64,000 nucleotides of DNA from Aequitasia blattaphilus (GCF_024721305.1 NZ_JAMXOD010000007.1:61880-125879), one strand, 5' to 3'. Numbered from the stretch's first letter, positions 9,086-18,202 are shown. The notes: generated by a model not told the origin, from the letters alone. Numbers and translations: made by a program.

Positions 9086-10729
9086 ATGAAAAACAGAAAT
9101 ACTATTATTGATGAGGCAGATGTTGCTCTCATCGTTATCGGATTAGAAGATGGAAAAATTCGCTATTCAAACCGGAAGGTTTTCAGAGATTTAGACCTTC
9201 AAGAAGGAGATATAATTAACCAAAAATACGATAAAGTATTTGGGCGTGACTTTACTCTCGTTTATAACGAATTGGTAATTTCTTCTCTTGACTGGAAGAC
9301 TCATACTTCTACTTTTTATTGGAAGGAAAAATCTATCTGGGAGCAACTAAGTGTCCATCTTTCTACGTGGAAGGACAACAGCATCGTTGTTTACCTAACC
9401 ATTACGAATGTAACTCCCTTGGCACAAGAGCTTTACAAACATGAGTGGCTGGCATATTTTGACGGTCTTCTTGAACTGCCCAATGGTCTAAAACTGGAAC
9501 AGGATGTACAGACCATTGAAAATTACGACACTGCATGGATTATCTACTGCCGTATCGACCGTCTCAGTGATATTAATAAGCTCTACGGATGGGAAACCGG
9601 TGATTTTCTTTTAAGAGCCATCAAAGACTGGTTTCTATCCACAGAAAGGGAAAATGTGAGCATCTACACTATGCCCAAAAGTTTTATTTTATTCTCAAAA
9701 AATAAAACCTTACAGGATGCAAAAGACCGCTCCGTAGAAATCATAAACCGCTTTAAAACTCCTTTTTCTGTTCCATTTTCCGACAATACAATTCCCCTTT
9801 ACTGTCCTGTCGAGGTTGGAATCGTACAAGGAAAATATATGAAATCGAAGCTGCGCAGTCTTTTGAGCCGCTCTCTTTTAGCTCCCAAAACGAAAGAAGG
9901 GTATTCAATTTATGACGAGAAGGTCGATATAATTGAAAAGGAAAAATTGAAGCTCAAAGAAATTTTTATTAATTGTGTTCAAAGCGGTATGCAGGGATTT
10001 GAGGTATATCATCAACCAATTGTAGATGCTAAAACAAAGTGCTGGACCGGCATTGAGTCACTGTGTCGTTTTACCACTCCAGACGGCACCTCCATTTCAC
10101 CTATGGTCTTTATCCCTATGGCGGAGCAATTAGGACTCATTCAGCAAATCGATGCCTGGGTTCGTAAAACTGCAATTCAGCATTGTATTCATCTGGGATT
10201 GACCAATAAGGAGTTTTTTCTTGATGTGAATTTTTCACCGAATCAGGTTATTAATGAGACGCTGATGACAGATCTCTTGGAAACCACCTCATCACTGGGC
10301 TTTCCGATTGAAAACCTGCAGCTGGAAATTACAGAAAGCGTACATATCAAACTGCAAGAACACGAGTATACCATCTTAAATTCTCTTCTTGGAATGGGTC
10401 TCAAACTGGGTATTGATGATTTTGGAACTGGCTATTCCTCTCTTGAGAATTTGTTGAATCTTCCTGCCAATACCATTAAAGTTGACAAGGTGTTTATAGA
10501 TGATATTGTAGATGATACTTTCAAACAGCTTCTTCTTCGCTCCATCACGCAGATTGCGAAGTTCCTGAACATGAAAATCATCGTAGAAGGTGTCGAAACA
10601 AAGGAGCAGTATCTCCTTCTTAAAGAAATGGATATTGACTATATTCAAGGCTATTTCTTTAGTAAGCCACTGTCCTTTGATACTTTAAAAGCAAAGCGTC
10701 ATAATTTTAGTCCTTCAAAAACACAATAG
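9086..10729 (+). CDS. PAS-(degenerate GGDEF)-EAL cyclic-di-GMP phosphodiesterase
   Basis: 547 aa. N-terminal PAS-like region (about 1-120), a GGDEF-fold region (about 130-290) where the GGDEF motif is replaced by YTMPKSFIL, and a C-terminal EAL domain (about 300-540) with intact residues: ESLCR (EAL variant), the Asn of FFLDVNFSPNQ, LEITES, GIDDFGTGYSSL, IKVDK, VEGVET and YIQGYFFSKP. It should hydrolyse cyclic-di-GMP to pGpG; the dead GGDEF may bind GTP as an activator, as known for such hybrids. RBS GAGG is 6 nt before the ATG. Divergent from the opposing cyclase, so the two probably set local cyclic-di-GMP together. Confidence 0.9.
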   Translation: MKNRNTIIDEADVALIVIGLEDGKIRYSNRKVFRDLDLQEGDIINQKYDKVFGRDFTLVYNELVISSLDWKTHTSTFYWKEKSIWEQLSVHLSTWKDNSIVVYLTITNVTPLAQELYKHEWLAYFDGLLELPNGLKLEQDVQTIENYDTAWIIYCRIDRLSDINKLYGWETGDFLLRAIKDWFLSTERENVSIYTMPKSFILFSKNKTLQDAKDRSVEIINRFKTPFSVPFSDNTIPLYCPVEVGIVQGKYMKSKLRSLLSRSLLAPKTKEGYSIYDEKVDIIEKEKLKLKEIFINCVQSGMQGFEVYHQPIVDAKTKCWTGIESLCRFTTPDGTSISPMVFIPMAEQLGLIQQIDAWVRKTAIQHCIHLGLTNKEFFLDVNFSPNQVINETLMTDLLETTSSLGFPIENLQLEITESVHIKLQEHEYTILNSLLGMGLKLGIDDFGTGYSSLENLLNLPANTIKVDKVFIDDIVDDTFKQLLLRSITQIAKFLNMKIIVEGVETKEQYLLLKEMDIDYIQGYFFSKPLSFDTLKAKRHNFSPSKTQ

Positions 10730-10730
10730 A

Positions 10731-10758
10731 AAAAAATGAGGCTGCCAAAGCAGCCTCA
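10731..10758 (-). terminator. Terminator of the double-cubane/alcohol dehydrogenase operon
   Basis: Perfect 9-bp stem TGAGGCTGC / GCAGCCTCA with a 4-nt loop (10737-10758), followed on the minus strand by six T (10731-10736). The plus-strand flank lacks a T run, so it mainly serves the minus-strand operon, though it also lies 2 nt after the EAL gene. Confidence 0.85.
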
Positions 10759-10771
10759 CATTATTATCTCA

Positions 10772-11836
10772 CTATTTGTCCCATTCAATGAATACCACTG
10801 GTTTAATTAAATCAGCCGGTTTCTCATCCATAAGTTTAAATGCATCTTCCATTGCATCAAATCCATAGAATCTATGGGTAATGAGTTTGGAAGGATCCAC
10901 TCTTCCATTCTTAATCATCTCAAGCATCTTTTTGATTCGTCTTGCACCACCTGGACAAAAGCCTCCGCGGATATCCTTATTCGACATGCCGAGTCCCCAA
11001 AGATATGCTGGCATGGAAAGGGTCTCTGAAACATCAAAAAAGTTCACGTTGGCAATAACTCCACACTCCCTTGTCATTGCAACAGCCTGGGCAAATGTTT
11101 TTTCATTTCCACCAGCAATAATTGTACGGTCTGAACCACCACCTGTCATGGCCACAATCTGCTCAACAATATCTCCATCTTTATAACTTACAATATCTGT
11201 AGCACCATACTCTTTTGCAATTTTAACACAATTTGGTCTGGTTCCTACTGCAATAATCCTTCCTGCTCCACGAAGCTTTGCGCCAGCTACAGCCATTAGA
11301 CCAACCGGCCCAATCCCAATTACTACAACCGTATCACCGAAGCCTATTTCTGCAAGCTCCACTCCGTGAAAGCCAGTAGACATCATATCCACGGTCATAA
11401 GAGCCGATTCAACCGGAATCTCATCTGGCAGATTTACCAGGTTTGCATCTGCATTGTTCACATGGAAAAACTCTGCCATCGTCCCATCCTTCTGGGATAA
11501 GAATTTAAAACTTCCCATCAAATGGGAATCATGAGCATTGGATCTGGAATTTTGTACCCCCAGCTGCTCCCAATCCGGTGTTACACAAGGTACAACCACT
11601 ACATCGCCCGGTTTAAATTTTGTCACCAAGCTTCCAACTTCAACAATTTCACCTACTGCTTCATGTCCCAAAATGGTATCAATTTTTTCTCCTGAACCAC
11701 CATGAAGAGCATGTGTATCCGACGAACACGGGGCAATTGCAATTGGCCTCACAATCGCATCCATTGGCCCTGCTACAGGTTTTTCCTTTTCCAGCCAAGC
11801 TGGTTGATTAACTGCTTTCATACCATAACCACGCAT
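10772..11836 (-). CDS. NADP(H)-dependent secondary (isopropanol-type) alcohol dehydrogenase
   Basis: Zinc medium-chain dehydrogenase (354 aa) resembling along its length the Thermoanaerobacter/Clostridium beijerinckii secondary alcohol dehydrogenases as I recall them: EKEKPVAGPMDAIVRP, APCSSDTHALHGG, ILGHEAVGEIVEVGS, PCVTPDWEQL, TVDMMSTGFHGVELAEIGFG, and PADLIKPVVF at the end. Catalytic zinc ligands Cys (APCSSD), His (GHE) and Asp (VDMMS) are present; there is no structural-zinc cysteine cluster, as in that subfamily. The Rossmann GIGPVG followed by VGTRP suggests NADP. Expected reaction: ketone/2-alcohol interconversion. Last gene of the minus operon, 69 nt after the activator; functional link to the reductase is unproven. 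Confidence 0.88.
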   Translation of the reverse strand: MRGYGMKAVNQPAWLEKEKPVAGPMDAIVRPIAIAPCSSDTHALHGGSGEKIDTILGHEAVGEIVEVGSLVTKFKPGDVVVVPCVTPDWEQLGVQNSRSNAHDSHLMGSFKFLSQKDGTMAEFFHVNNADANLVNLPDEIPVESALMTVDMMSTGFHGVELAEIGFGDTVVVIGIGPVGLMAVAGAKLRGAGRIIAVGTRPNCVKIAKEYGATDIVSYKDGDIVEQIVAMTGGGSDRTIIAGGNEKTFAQAVAMTRECGVIANVNFFDVSETLSMPAYLWGLGMSNKDIRGGFCPGGARRIKKMLEMIKNGRVDPSKLITHRFYGFDAMEDAFKLMDEKPADLIKPVVFIEWDK

Positions 11837-11905
11837 AATATCATCCTCCTTACAAACTTGTTCTTTTCTGAATATTATAGCATGTTATGTGAATTGTCAA
11901 TTAAT

Positions 11906-12670
11906 TTAATCTTTAACAAGCTCATTGGCAAACAACGCAGCGCCCAGAGCACCTGCAAATCTGCCCTCTTTGGTGCCTTTCACCTCTTTCCGGAGTTTCT
12001 TTGACAAAATTCCAGCAAAGTATTTATTATCACTGAGCCCTCCCGTTAAGATATTCGTTTCCGGCAATCCCATGCGGCGGCAAAGCTGGGCAACTTTTTC
12101 GGCGACAGAATCGATAATCCCTGCCGCCAAATCTTCTCGTTTCTTCCCTTCTCCTATATGACTGATAATCTCTGTCTCCGCAAACACAGTGCACAAAGAA
12201 CTAATAGAAACCTTTTCTCCGGTTTTTGCAAGCTCGAAAAGTTCCTCTAAATCTACTCCCAATCGATTTGCCATAACCTCGATAAATTTCCCGGTTCCTG
12301 CTGAACATTTATCATTCATCATAAAATCACGGACCATACCATTTTCCAGAATAATGACTTTCGTATCCTGTCCTCCAACATCGATAATTCCACACTCTCC
12401 ACCTACTAGCTCTCTTCCGCCTCTTCCGTGGCAAGTAATCTCTGTAATTATTTCATCTGCATATTCTACCGCAACCCTGCCGTATCCTGTAGCAACCACT
12501 TTTGTAGTTTCATCGTGTACATCAATACCTGCTTCTACAAGCTTATCTTTAATAAGCCTGCTGGTATCTTTGCTGCTCCATCCGGTGGGGAGAACAAAAC
12601 GAATTTCCTTTTCTCCTAAAACGACTACCTTTGAGGCCGTTGATCCAATATCAATCCCAACACAATTCAT
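11906..12670 (-). CDS. ATP-dependent activator of a double-cubane reductase (BadF/HgdC family)
   Basis: 254-aa ASKHA-fold ATPase that injects a low-potential electron from a [4Fe-4S] cluster at a homodimer interface into its partner. Seen: MNCVGIDIGSTASKVVVLGE (phosphate 1), CGIIDVGGQDTKVI (phosphate 2), the cluster cysteines in DKCSAGTGKF and SSLCTVFAE, and the adenosine loop ILTGGLSDN. Length matches HgdC/YjiL. Its partner is the reductase at 12947-14218, with the DUF3343 protein between them (gap 13 nt). Confidence 0.92.
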   Translation of the reverse strand: MNCVGIDIGSTASKVVVLGEKEIRFVLPTGWSSKDTSRLIKDKLVEAGIDVHDETTKVVATGYGRVAVEYADEIITEITCHGRGGRELVGGECGIIDVGGQDTKVIILENGMVRDFMMNDKCSAGTGKFIEVMANRLGVDLEELFELAKTGEKVSISSLCTVFAETEIISHIGEGKKREDLAAGIIDSVAEKVAQLCRRMGLPETNILTGGLSDNKYFAGILSKKLRKEVKGTKEGRFAGALGAALFANELVKD

Positions 12671-12683
12671 CTTTTATGCCTTT

Positions 12684-12944
12684 CTAACAATATCGATCCC
12701 GATTGGGATTAATATCTTTTTCTACTTCTGCAAACTCTAAAATTTCAATGCTGTGTTCCTGAATGCACTTTTGTATTGCTTCTATATCTTCCTTCTTTAT
12801 CAGCAAAGATATTCCGCAACATTTACTTAGAGATCTTGGTGTCGGTGCTATCGTTGTTTTGATTCCAATTGCCCCCAATTCCTTGTATAGGCGCATCCCG
12901 TTCTCATGGTTGGGAAATAAGATATAATGCCATATTTCTTTCAT
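12684..12944 (-). CDS. DUF3343 protein, putative sulfur/selenium carrier-like
   Basis: 86 aa, starting 2 nt after the reductase stop. DUF3343-type features: a short alpha/beta domain opening IWHYILFPNHENGMRLYKEL, a central Ser-Lys-Cys-Cys-Gly-Ile motif with adjacent cysteines, and a further Cys near the end. The family is small and of unproven role; it is commonly named Se/S-carrier-like because of its cysteine motif and neighbours. Being sandwiched between reductase and activator, with a cysteine desulfurase-like enzyme in the operon, suggests sulfur or persulfide handling. That is inference. Confidence 0.72.
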   Translation of the reverse strand: MKEIWHYILFPNHENGMRLYKELGAIGIKTTIAPTPRSLSKCCGISLLIKKEDIEAIQKCIQEHSIEILEFAEVEKDINPNRDRYC

Positions 12945-12946
12945 AA

Positions 12947-14218
12947 TTAACGCAACATCTCCATAAATGCTCCAATTCTTGTTCTTAGCTGAGAAGCATC
13001 ACTATCTGTGTAATCTGTTTCAATTCCCAGAACCGGTATATTTGCTTCTCTCATCCCACGTTCTACCAGATATCCTTCGGTATCGTAAAGATTACAGAAC
13101 TTCAGGTTTACATCGATAATTCCATCTACCTTATACTCTTTTGCCAATCGTAGAATATCTTCAATTCTTCCTTCATTTGGCGTGAAGCAAGCACAGTTAA
13201 TGTTCATGTAGCGCTCTGCCAATGCTTCCACCTGTCCCTCAAACGTATTACTGTTCTCATCTACCAAATGTTCAAAATATCTTGTTCCTGTACAAGTTTC
13301 CTCACAGACAACAATTCCACCGGTTGTTTCAATTATCTGATGAAGTTTCCAGTTTGGTACTGCCATTGGCGTACCTGTTATCATGATCCGCTTGTCACCA
13401 CTTTGACAGACACTTACTCCATCCTGTACGCGTTTTTCTAACTCGTCGCACAGCTTATTTGTCATCTGGGTAAAACGGCCCGGGTCATCATAAAAAGCAA
13501 TTTGAGAAATCAAAAGAACATCTCTTCCACTAATTGGAACATTTTCATTTTTTCTTAGGTTATAGAGTCTCTCAAGAGCTCTTCTCTTATTGTTGATCAG
13601 TTCAATACTATCTTTTAAAGATTCAAAAGTTACTGTATTTCCCGTCTCCTTTTCAACCACATCTTTTAATGTGAGAATCTCATCTTCCCATGCCTTTATG
13701 TCCTTCGCTCTCTTCATCTGAGGCAAATCCATTACATGAATCGGAACGTCTTCTCCTAAAATCTCCCACGCCTTCTTCTTTCCATCACAGGTGGTTTCCC
13801 CAATGTACATATCTGCAATTCGAAAGAAAGGACAAGTCGCATCCAGTCTTGCTCCCACAGAAGCTTTAATCAATGGACACGTATTCGTTGGCAATACCTT
13901 TTCTCCACCGGGAACCCAAAACTGTGAACCGCCGCATAATCCTGTTGCAATCGCTCCTGATGCAACGATTACTTCATCCGGCACATACACACAGAAGGTT
14001 CCAAAAACTTTCGTTCCTGTCTTTTGTGCCGCCACCAGCTCCGCCGGTCTGATTCCATGAATGTCTGCCACCACCATATTGTAATAATCCATTGATTCCG
14101 GACGATTTTCCTGGGAAAGATACACATCTCCAAAAGCTTGAGGCAATACCTCACAGAGTTGATCATGCGTTTCTAAGTCCATCCCCAGTTCTTCCCACAT
14201 TTTGCGATAATCAGCCAT
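12947..14218 (-). CDS. Double-cubane-cluster anaerobic reductase (2-hydroxyacyl-CoA dehydratase family)
   Basis: 423-aa member of the HgdB/FldB-like family, in single-subunit form as in YjiM-type double-cubane proteins. Cysteines at spacings expected for cluster ligands: GLCGGSQFW, NTCPLIKASVGA, ATCPFFRIADM, CEETCTGTRYF, NINCACF and KFCNLYDTEG. Two closely related subunits are typical of true dehydratases; only one is present here, which points to the double-cubane reductase branch. The known member reduces small molecules such as acetylene in vitro; its natural substrate is unknown. RBS GGAGG lies 7 nt upstream. Works with the activator at 11906-12670. Confidence 0.88.
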   Translation of the reverse strand: MADYRKMWEELGMDLETHDQLCEVLPQAFGDVYLSQENRPESMDYYNMVVADIHGIRPAELVAAQKTGTKVFGTFCVYVPDEVIVASGAIATGLCGGSQFWVPGGEKVLPTNTCPLIKASVGARLDATCPFFRIADMYIGETTCDGKKKAWEILGEDVPIHVMDLPQMKRAKDIKAWEDEILTLKDVVEKETGNTVTFESLKDSIELINNKRRALERLYNLRKNENVPISGRDVLLISQIAFYDDPGRFTQMTNKLCDELEKRVQDGVSVCQSGDKRIMITGTPMAVPNWKLHQIIETTGGIVVCEETCTGTRYFEHLVDENSNTFEGQVEALAERYMNINCACFTPNEGRIEDILRLAKEYKVDGIIDVNLKFCNLYDTEGYLVERGMREANIPVLGIETDYTDSDASQLRTRIGAFMEMLR

Positions 14219-14296
14219 TTCTTATCCTCCTAGTATAATAATTTTATACTATAAACTTATCACTAAAAACCGGCTTTGTCTTATCGTTTCTATGTA

Positions 14297-15424
14297 TCAT
14301 TTTGTCAAATTATAGATGATTTCTATGCACCGATTTATTTCTTCTATTGTATTGAAATTTCCAAAGGAAAAACGGATTGTTCCTTCCGGGAATGTATCCA
14401 AGGTTTTATGAGCAAGCGGCGCACAATGAAGTCCTACACGAGTCATGACTCCTCCTTCGGTTTCCAGACAAAAGGAGGCTTCTGCTTCGTCCATATTTTT
14501 CATTTGAACGGACACAACCGAAACACGTTTTTTAATATCCTTACTTCCGATAATCCGAACCTCCGGAATTTCCCCCAGCTTTTCAAGAAAATATTTTGTC
14601 AGTTCCATTTTCTTTCGGTGAAGCTCTTCCATTCCTTCTTTCTCCAAATAATCAAGAGCCACGGATAATCCAATAATTCCCGGGAGATTAAGCGTTCCGC
14701 TCTCCAACCCATCGGGAAGCGTTTCCGGCATAGCATAAGAATCAGACTTACTTCCGGTTCCACCTGCAATCAAAGGCCAAATGCTCTCTCTCCCCTTTTC
14801 CGACAAAAGAAAGCCACCAATCCCTTGTGGCCCTAGCAGCCCCTTATGACCAGTAAATGCAAGATAGTCAATACACATTGCCTGCATATCGATGGGAAGC
14901 GTCCCTGCACTCTGTGCTGCATCTACGGTGAAGAGGATTCCTCTTTCCTTACATATTTTCCCCACTTCTTCGATGGGGAGAATTTCACCGGAAACATTGG
15001 AAGCATGGGTCATTACAATCATTCTGGTATTTTCCTTTATTGTCCTTTCAAGCTCTTCAACATTACCGGCTATTGTGTGGGAAATTCCATTCTCCTCCAA
15101 CTGTTTCAAAGGGCGCATAACCGCGTTGTGCTCCAGGTTCGATGTAATTACATGATCTCCTTCTTTTAGAACGCCTTTTAAAATCTGGTTCAATGCGTAC
15201 GTTACATTCTGTGTGAAAATTACATTTTCCGAATTCACGCATCCAAAAAAACGTGCAAGCTTTTCTCTGGTCTCCAAAACTCTGCCTGCCACGTCGTAGG
15301 CTCCTCCATAGTTTCCTCTATTGATATTAAATCCTCTGTGGCTGATAAAATCAGCCATCTCTTCTCCTACTCCTGGTGCTTTTGGAAAAGAAGTACTGGC
15401 ATTATCGAAATAGATATTCTCCAT
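14297..15424 (-). CDS. Cysteine desulfurase-like PLP enzyme (class V aminotransferase fold)
   Basis: 375 aa. Starts directly with [20 protein letters not shown], short at the N terminus relative to IscS/SufS. PLP site: the Lys in [13 protein letters not shown], the Asp-Ala-Ala-Gln of [15 protein letters not shown], and SGTLNLPGI. The mobile-loop cysteine is in [14 protein letters not shown], consistent with a desulfurase or selenocysteine lyase. Expected to supply persulfide sulfur. It lies 78 nt upstream of the double-cubane reductase in the same direction; RBS GGAGGAG is 6-7 nt before the ATG. Confidence 0.87.
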   Translation of the reverse strand: MENIYFDNASTSFPKAPGVGEEMADFISHRGFNINRGNYGGAYDVAGRVLETREKLARFFGCVNSENVIFTQNVTYALNQILKGVLKEGDHVITSNLEHNAVMRPLKQLEENGISHTIAGNVEELERTIKENTRMIVMTHASNVSGEILPIEEVGKICKERGILFTVDAAQSAGTLPIDMQAMCIDYLAFTGHKGLLGPQGIGGFLLSEKGRESIWPLIAGGTGSKSDSYAMPETLPDGLESGTLNLPGIIGLSVALDYLEKEGMEELHRKKMELTKYFLEKLGEIPEVRIIGSKDIKKRVSVVSVQMKNMDEAEASFCLETEGGVMTRVGLHCAPLAHKTLDTFPEGTIRFSFGNFNTIEEINRCIEIIYNLTK

Positions 15425-15435
15425 TCAGTCTCCTC

Positions 15436-16494
15436 CTATTCAAAGCAGGATACCACCTCAAGAGATTCTTCCTGATTAGAAATCAATTCAAATTTCTCTC
15501 CTCCATCGTAGGGAAGGAAGAAGTAGTCTCCTTGCTTTACCTCTTTTTGATAGTCTTTACCCTTTAGTAAGCCTGTTCCCTTTACTATAACATAAACTCC
15601 TGGAGTCTTTGGCAATAATAAATTCTTTTTAATTCGATATCTTTTCACACCAAAGAGCGGAGTATCTTCTTTGTTAATCAAATCCTCTTCTTGATAGCTT
15701 TCTGATGCCATCACAATTCTTGGGATCTTTTTTGCTGGTGCGTAGCTCGCTTCTCCATAAGGAGTGAAATCAAAGCAAGATAAAGCGACCTCACGCTCTA
15801 GTCCACAAAAACGTTCTTCATCATTTAATTCATACTCTCCACAGAAATATTCCGGACTAATCGTAAAGTCTGTAGGCTCTTGCACCTCTAAAATCAAACA
15901 GCCCTTACCAATTGCATGAACCCGTTTCGCTGGAACAAGGTAGATATCTCCTTCCTTGACGGGAATCGCATTAAGATACCCCTCCATCAAATCCTTTTCT
16001 GTCTTGGATCGTTCAACAAGCTCCGAGAACTCTTCCTTTGTTAACTTCTCCTTAAAACCAAAATAAATACAAGCATCCTTTCTAGTGTTTAAAACAAGCC
16101 ACATTTCTGTTTTACCTTTTGTGGATGCAAAATGTTTCTTTGAAAACTCAGCGTCAGGATGAACCTGGATAGGAAGACGAATACCACTGTCAAGATATTT
16201 CACCAAAACATTAAAGTTCTTCTTTCCTCCCAGCATTTCATCTGGATAATTTTCAATCAACTCCTTTAAAGTAATTTTCGTATCTTTAATAATGCTTAAG
16301 CCTTCATTTTCAATTGTACTTCCTGGATTATTTGCCTGAACCGTTGATGCAACCCACTCCTCTGGCAAATAGCTGTCTTCCTTTTCATCTCCTAAAAAGT
16401 CATGAAATAAGAGTCCTCCTTTATACACTCTGCCGACTCTGTTTCTTTCTAAAAAAATGGGTTGTTTTGTTAATTCTTTTTCTAATGCATTCAT
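15436..16494 (-). CDS. manA: Mannose-6-phosphate isomerase (type I)
   Basis: Interconverts mannose-6-phosphate and fructose-6-phosphate (352 aa). Zinc-site motifs: IQVHPDAEFSKKHF (Gln, His), KGKTEMWLVL (Glu) and the later His in LVPAKRVHAIGKG; then LILEVQEPTDFTI and a C-terminal cupin-like region (QGDYFFLPYDGGEKFEL). The ATG at 16494 is chosen because AAAGGAG lies 11 nt upstream; the longer frame would start at a GTG inside that site. First gene of the minus operon that continues into the desulfurase, 11 nt away. Confidence 0.9.
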   Translation of the reverse strand: MNALEKELTKQPIFLERNRVGRVYKGGLLFHDFLGDEKEDSYLPEEWVASTVQANNPGSTIENEGLSIIKDTKITLKELIENYPDEMLGGKKNFNVLVKYLDSGIRLPIQVHPDAEFSKKHFASTKGKTEMWLVLNTRKDACIYFGFKEKLTKEEFSELVERSKTEKDLMEGYLNAIPVKEGDIYLVPAKRVHAIGKGCLILEVQEPTDFTISPEYFCGEYELNDEERFCGLEREVALSCFDFTPYGEASYAPAKKIPRIVMASESYQEEDLINKEDTPLFGVKRYRIKKNLLLPKTPGVYVIVKGTGLLKGKDYQKEVKQGDYFFLPYDGGEKFELISNQEESLEVVSCFE

Positions 16495-16536
16495 ACGATT
16501 AAATTCTCCTTTCACATCGTTCTATCTCTCATGCTC

Positions 16537-16565
16537 AAAATAGCATAGAGATTTCTATTTGTCAA
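16537..16565 (-). promoter_or_regulatory. Promoter of manA operon
   Basis: Minus strand: -35 TTGACA (16560-16565), 17-nt spacer, -10 TATTTT (16537-16542). Its -35 is one arm of the inverted repeat at 16560-16576. Confidence 0.7.
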
Positions 16566-16576
16566 TTGGTTTGACA
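16560..16576. promoter_or_regulatory. Inverted repeat between manA and ROK gene (putative operator)
   Basis: TGTCAA-ttggt-TTGACA, a 6-bp perfect inverted repeat with a 5-nt centre, overlapping the manA -35 and just upstream of the ROK -35. It is a reasonable site for the adjacent ROK repressor to control both directions; binding is inferred. Confidence 0.45.
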
Positions 16577-16584
16577 TATTAAGT

Positions 16585-16613
16585 TTGACATTTATTTTTC
16601 CACCAGTTAATAT
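16585..16613 (+). promoter_or_regulatory. Promoter of ROK regulator gene
   Basis: -35 TTGACA (16585-16590), 17-nt spacer, -10 TAATAT (16608-16613), followed by GAGGTG and the ATG at 16636. The untranslated leader would be short. Confidence 0.8.
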
Positions 16614-16635
16614 GGAATGAACGAGGTGAAAAGAA

Positions 16636-17787
16636 ATGGCAAGAAAAACCCTTAATGCTGCATCTATGAAGATGCGGAATCAAAAAAAGGTAATTGAGAA
16701 TTTAATTATGACTCCTTATTCCCGGGCGGAGCTTGCAAGAATTACCGGTCTTACAAGAGCCTCTATTAGTAATATTGCAGACGAATTACTGGCAGATGGA
16801 CTCATCAAAGAAGGAGAGCCTATTCTCGGTAAAGTAGGACGAAAGTCTCATGTTTTGGAATTAAATCCCAATCGCTACTATATGATTGGAATCGACATCG
16901 CAAGAGATGCATGCCACATAGGGTTTATGGATTTCAAAGGAACAGTTCTCTATTCCACCTGTATTACAATGGAGCAATCTGCCGCCGACACTTTGAATTT
17001 AATACTCACCATCTTAAAAAAGCAAATGTCAGTCCTTGACCTTCCTAAGGAGTTATTGGGTATTGGCATCACTGCACCTGGACCATTGAACACTCAGGAA
17101 GGAATCATCCTTACACCACCAAACTTCGAGAACTGGTTTCATGTAAATGTGGTTGGTTTCTTTAAGAAAGAATTTCATTGTCCAGTAATTCTGGAAAATA
17201 ACGCAAGCGCCAGAGCTTTAGCTGAGAAATATAAGGGAATTGGAAATCAATACACCAACTTCGTTGAGCTTCTAATTGACACCGGGCTAGGGAGTGGTAT
17301 TATTTTAGGCGGCTCCCTTTATCCCTTCTCTTCCGGCTTTGGCAATAACTTCGGACATATGTCCATAGACTTTGATGGTCCTCTCTGTAAATGTGGCAAC
17401 CTGGGATGTGCAGAACTCTATGCTTCCATTCCGAATATTTTAAACTACGGAAAGAAACTAGATCCTCACCTCATATCTTGGAATGTTGTTATCGACGAAG
17501 CCATAAAGGGAACGCCTGCTGCTCTTAATGTGGTGGAGAAGGAAAGCGAGTATTTAAGTGTATTGATTACAAATATTATGAATATTCTAGATGTAGAATG
17601 TATTATTCTATCTGGGACGATTGCTTACCGCTCCGAACTTCTTATCGGCATGTTGAAAAAGAAACTGAAGACTCGTTATCTGTCACGAGATTGTAAAAGT
17701 CTTGAAATCTTACCTTCTGCAATCAAAAAAGAAGCACCGGTAATCGCTGCTTCTTATCTTGTGATTGAAAAATTTATTCATATTTAA
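16636..17787 (+). CDS. ROK family transcriptional regulator
   Basis: 383 aa. N-terminal winged helix-turn-helix (about 15-75: SRAELARITGLTRASISNIA) followed by an ASKHA sugar-kinase-like domain with GIDIARDACHIGFMDFKG, GIGITAPGPLN, and the ROK zinc signature FGHMSIDFDGPLCKCGNLGC. NagC/XylR-type regulator probably sensing a sugar or sugar phosphate. Divergent from manA, so the manA operon is a candidate target; its stop overlaps the stop of the VOC gene. Confidence 0.88.
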   Translation: MARKTLNAASMKMRNQKKVIENLIMTPYSRAELARITGLTRASISNIADELLADGLIKEGEPILGKVGRKSHVLELNPNRYYMIGIDIARDACHIGFMDFKGTVLYSTCITMEQSAADTLNLILTILKKQMSVLDLPKELLGIGITAPGPLNTQEGIILTPPNFENWFHVNVVGFFKKEFHCPVILENNASARALAEKYKGIGNQYTNFVELLIDTGLGSGIILGGSLYPFSSGFGNNFGHMSIDFDGPLCKCGNLGCAELYASIPNILNYGKKLDPHLISWNVVIDEAIKGTPAALNVVEKESEYLSVLITNIMNILDVECIILSGTIAYRSELLIGMLKKKLKTRYLSRDCKSLEILPSAIKKEAPVIAASYLVIEKFIHI

Positions 17788-18170
17788 ACGTATTGATTAA
17801 ACTCTATTTTTTCTTTATTTGGGCCTTCGATTATAAAATAGCGTACGCCTTTTTCAAAGAAAGGAAGAAAATGAATTTCATCATTTAAATTATTCATCCC
17901 CATTTTGTTGATTTCTTCATAAACCTTTTCCACATCTGTTACATCAATGGATATGTGATCAATCGATCCCGTCGTCATGGTCACATCTGTTGACTCATAT
18001 ACTTCAAAGACTAAATCCTTTTGCTTAAAGAACTTCACTTTCGCACCGTTGCTTTCATCGATTGTTTCATACATCACATCAAATCCGATTGCCTCATAAA
18101 ATTTTGTGGATGCCTCCATGTCTTTTGTCGGGATTCCAACGTGTTGAAATCCAATCACATATTCCTTCAT
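17784..18170 (-). CDS. VOC (glyoxalase/bleomycin-resistance fold) protein
   Basis: 128 aa, two beta-alpha-beta-beta-beta modules typical of the vicinal oxygen chelate fold: QHVGIPTKDMEASTKFYEAI in the first, IDHISIDVTDVEKVYEEI in the second, RYFIIEGPNKEKIEFNQ at the end. Metal-ligand candidates are His in QHVG, Glu in FEVYES, His in IDHIS and Glu in KIEF. Substrate unknown; family includes glyoxalases, epimerases and dioxygenases. Overlaps the convergent ROK gene by 4 nt and precedes no terminator. RBS GGAGAAAGG. Confidence 0.8.
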   Translation of the reverse strand: MKEYVIGFQHVGIPTKDMEASTKFYEAIGFDVMYETIDESNGAKVKFFKQKDLVFEVYESTDVTMTTGSIDHISIDVTDVEKVYEEINKMGMNNLNDEIHFLPFFEKGVRYFIIEGPNKEKIEFNQYV

Positions 18171-18202
18171 TACCTTTCTCCTTCCACTATCCTTTTTATG
18201 GA

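Noticed and set aside
10772-11836. Assigning the alcohol dehydrogenase to polyol metabolism
   Set aside because: It lacks the structural-zinc cysteines of polyol dehydrogenases and matches the secondary alcohol subfamily over its length.
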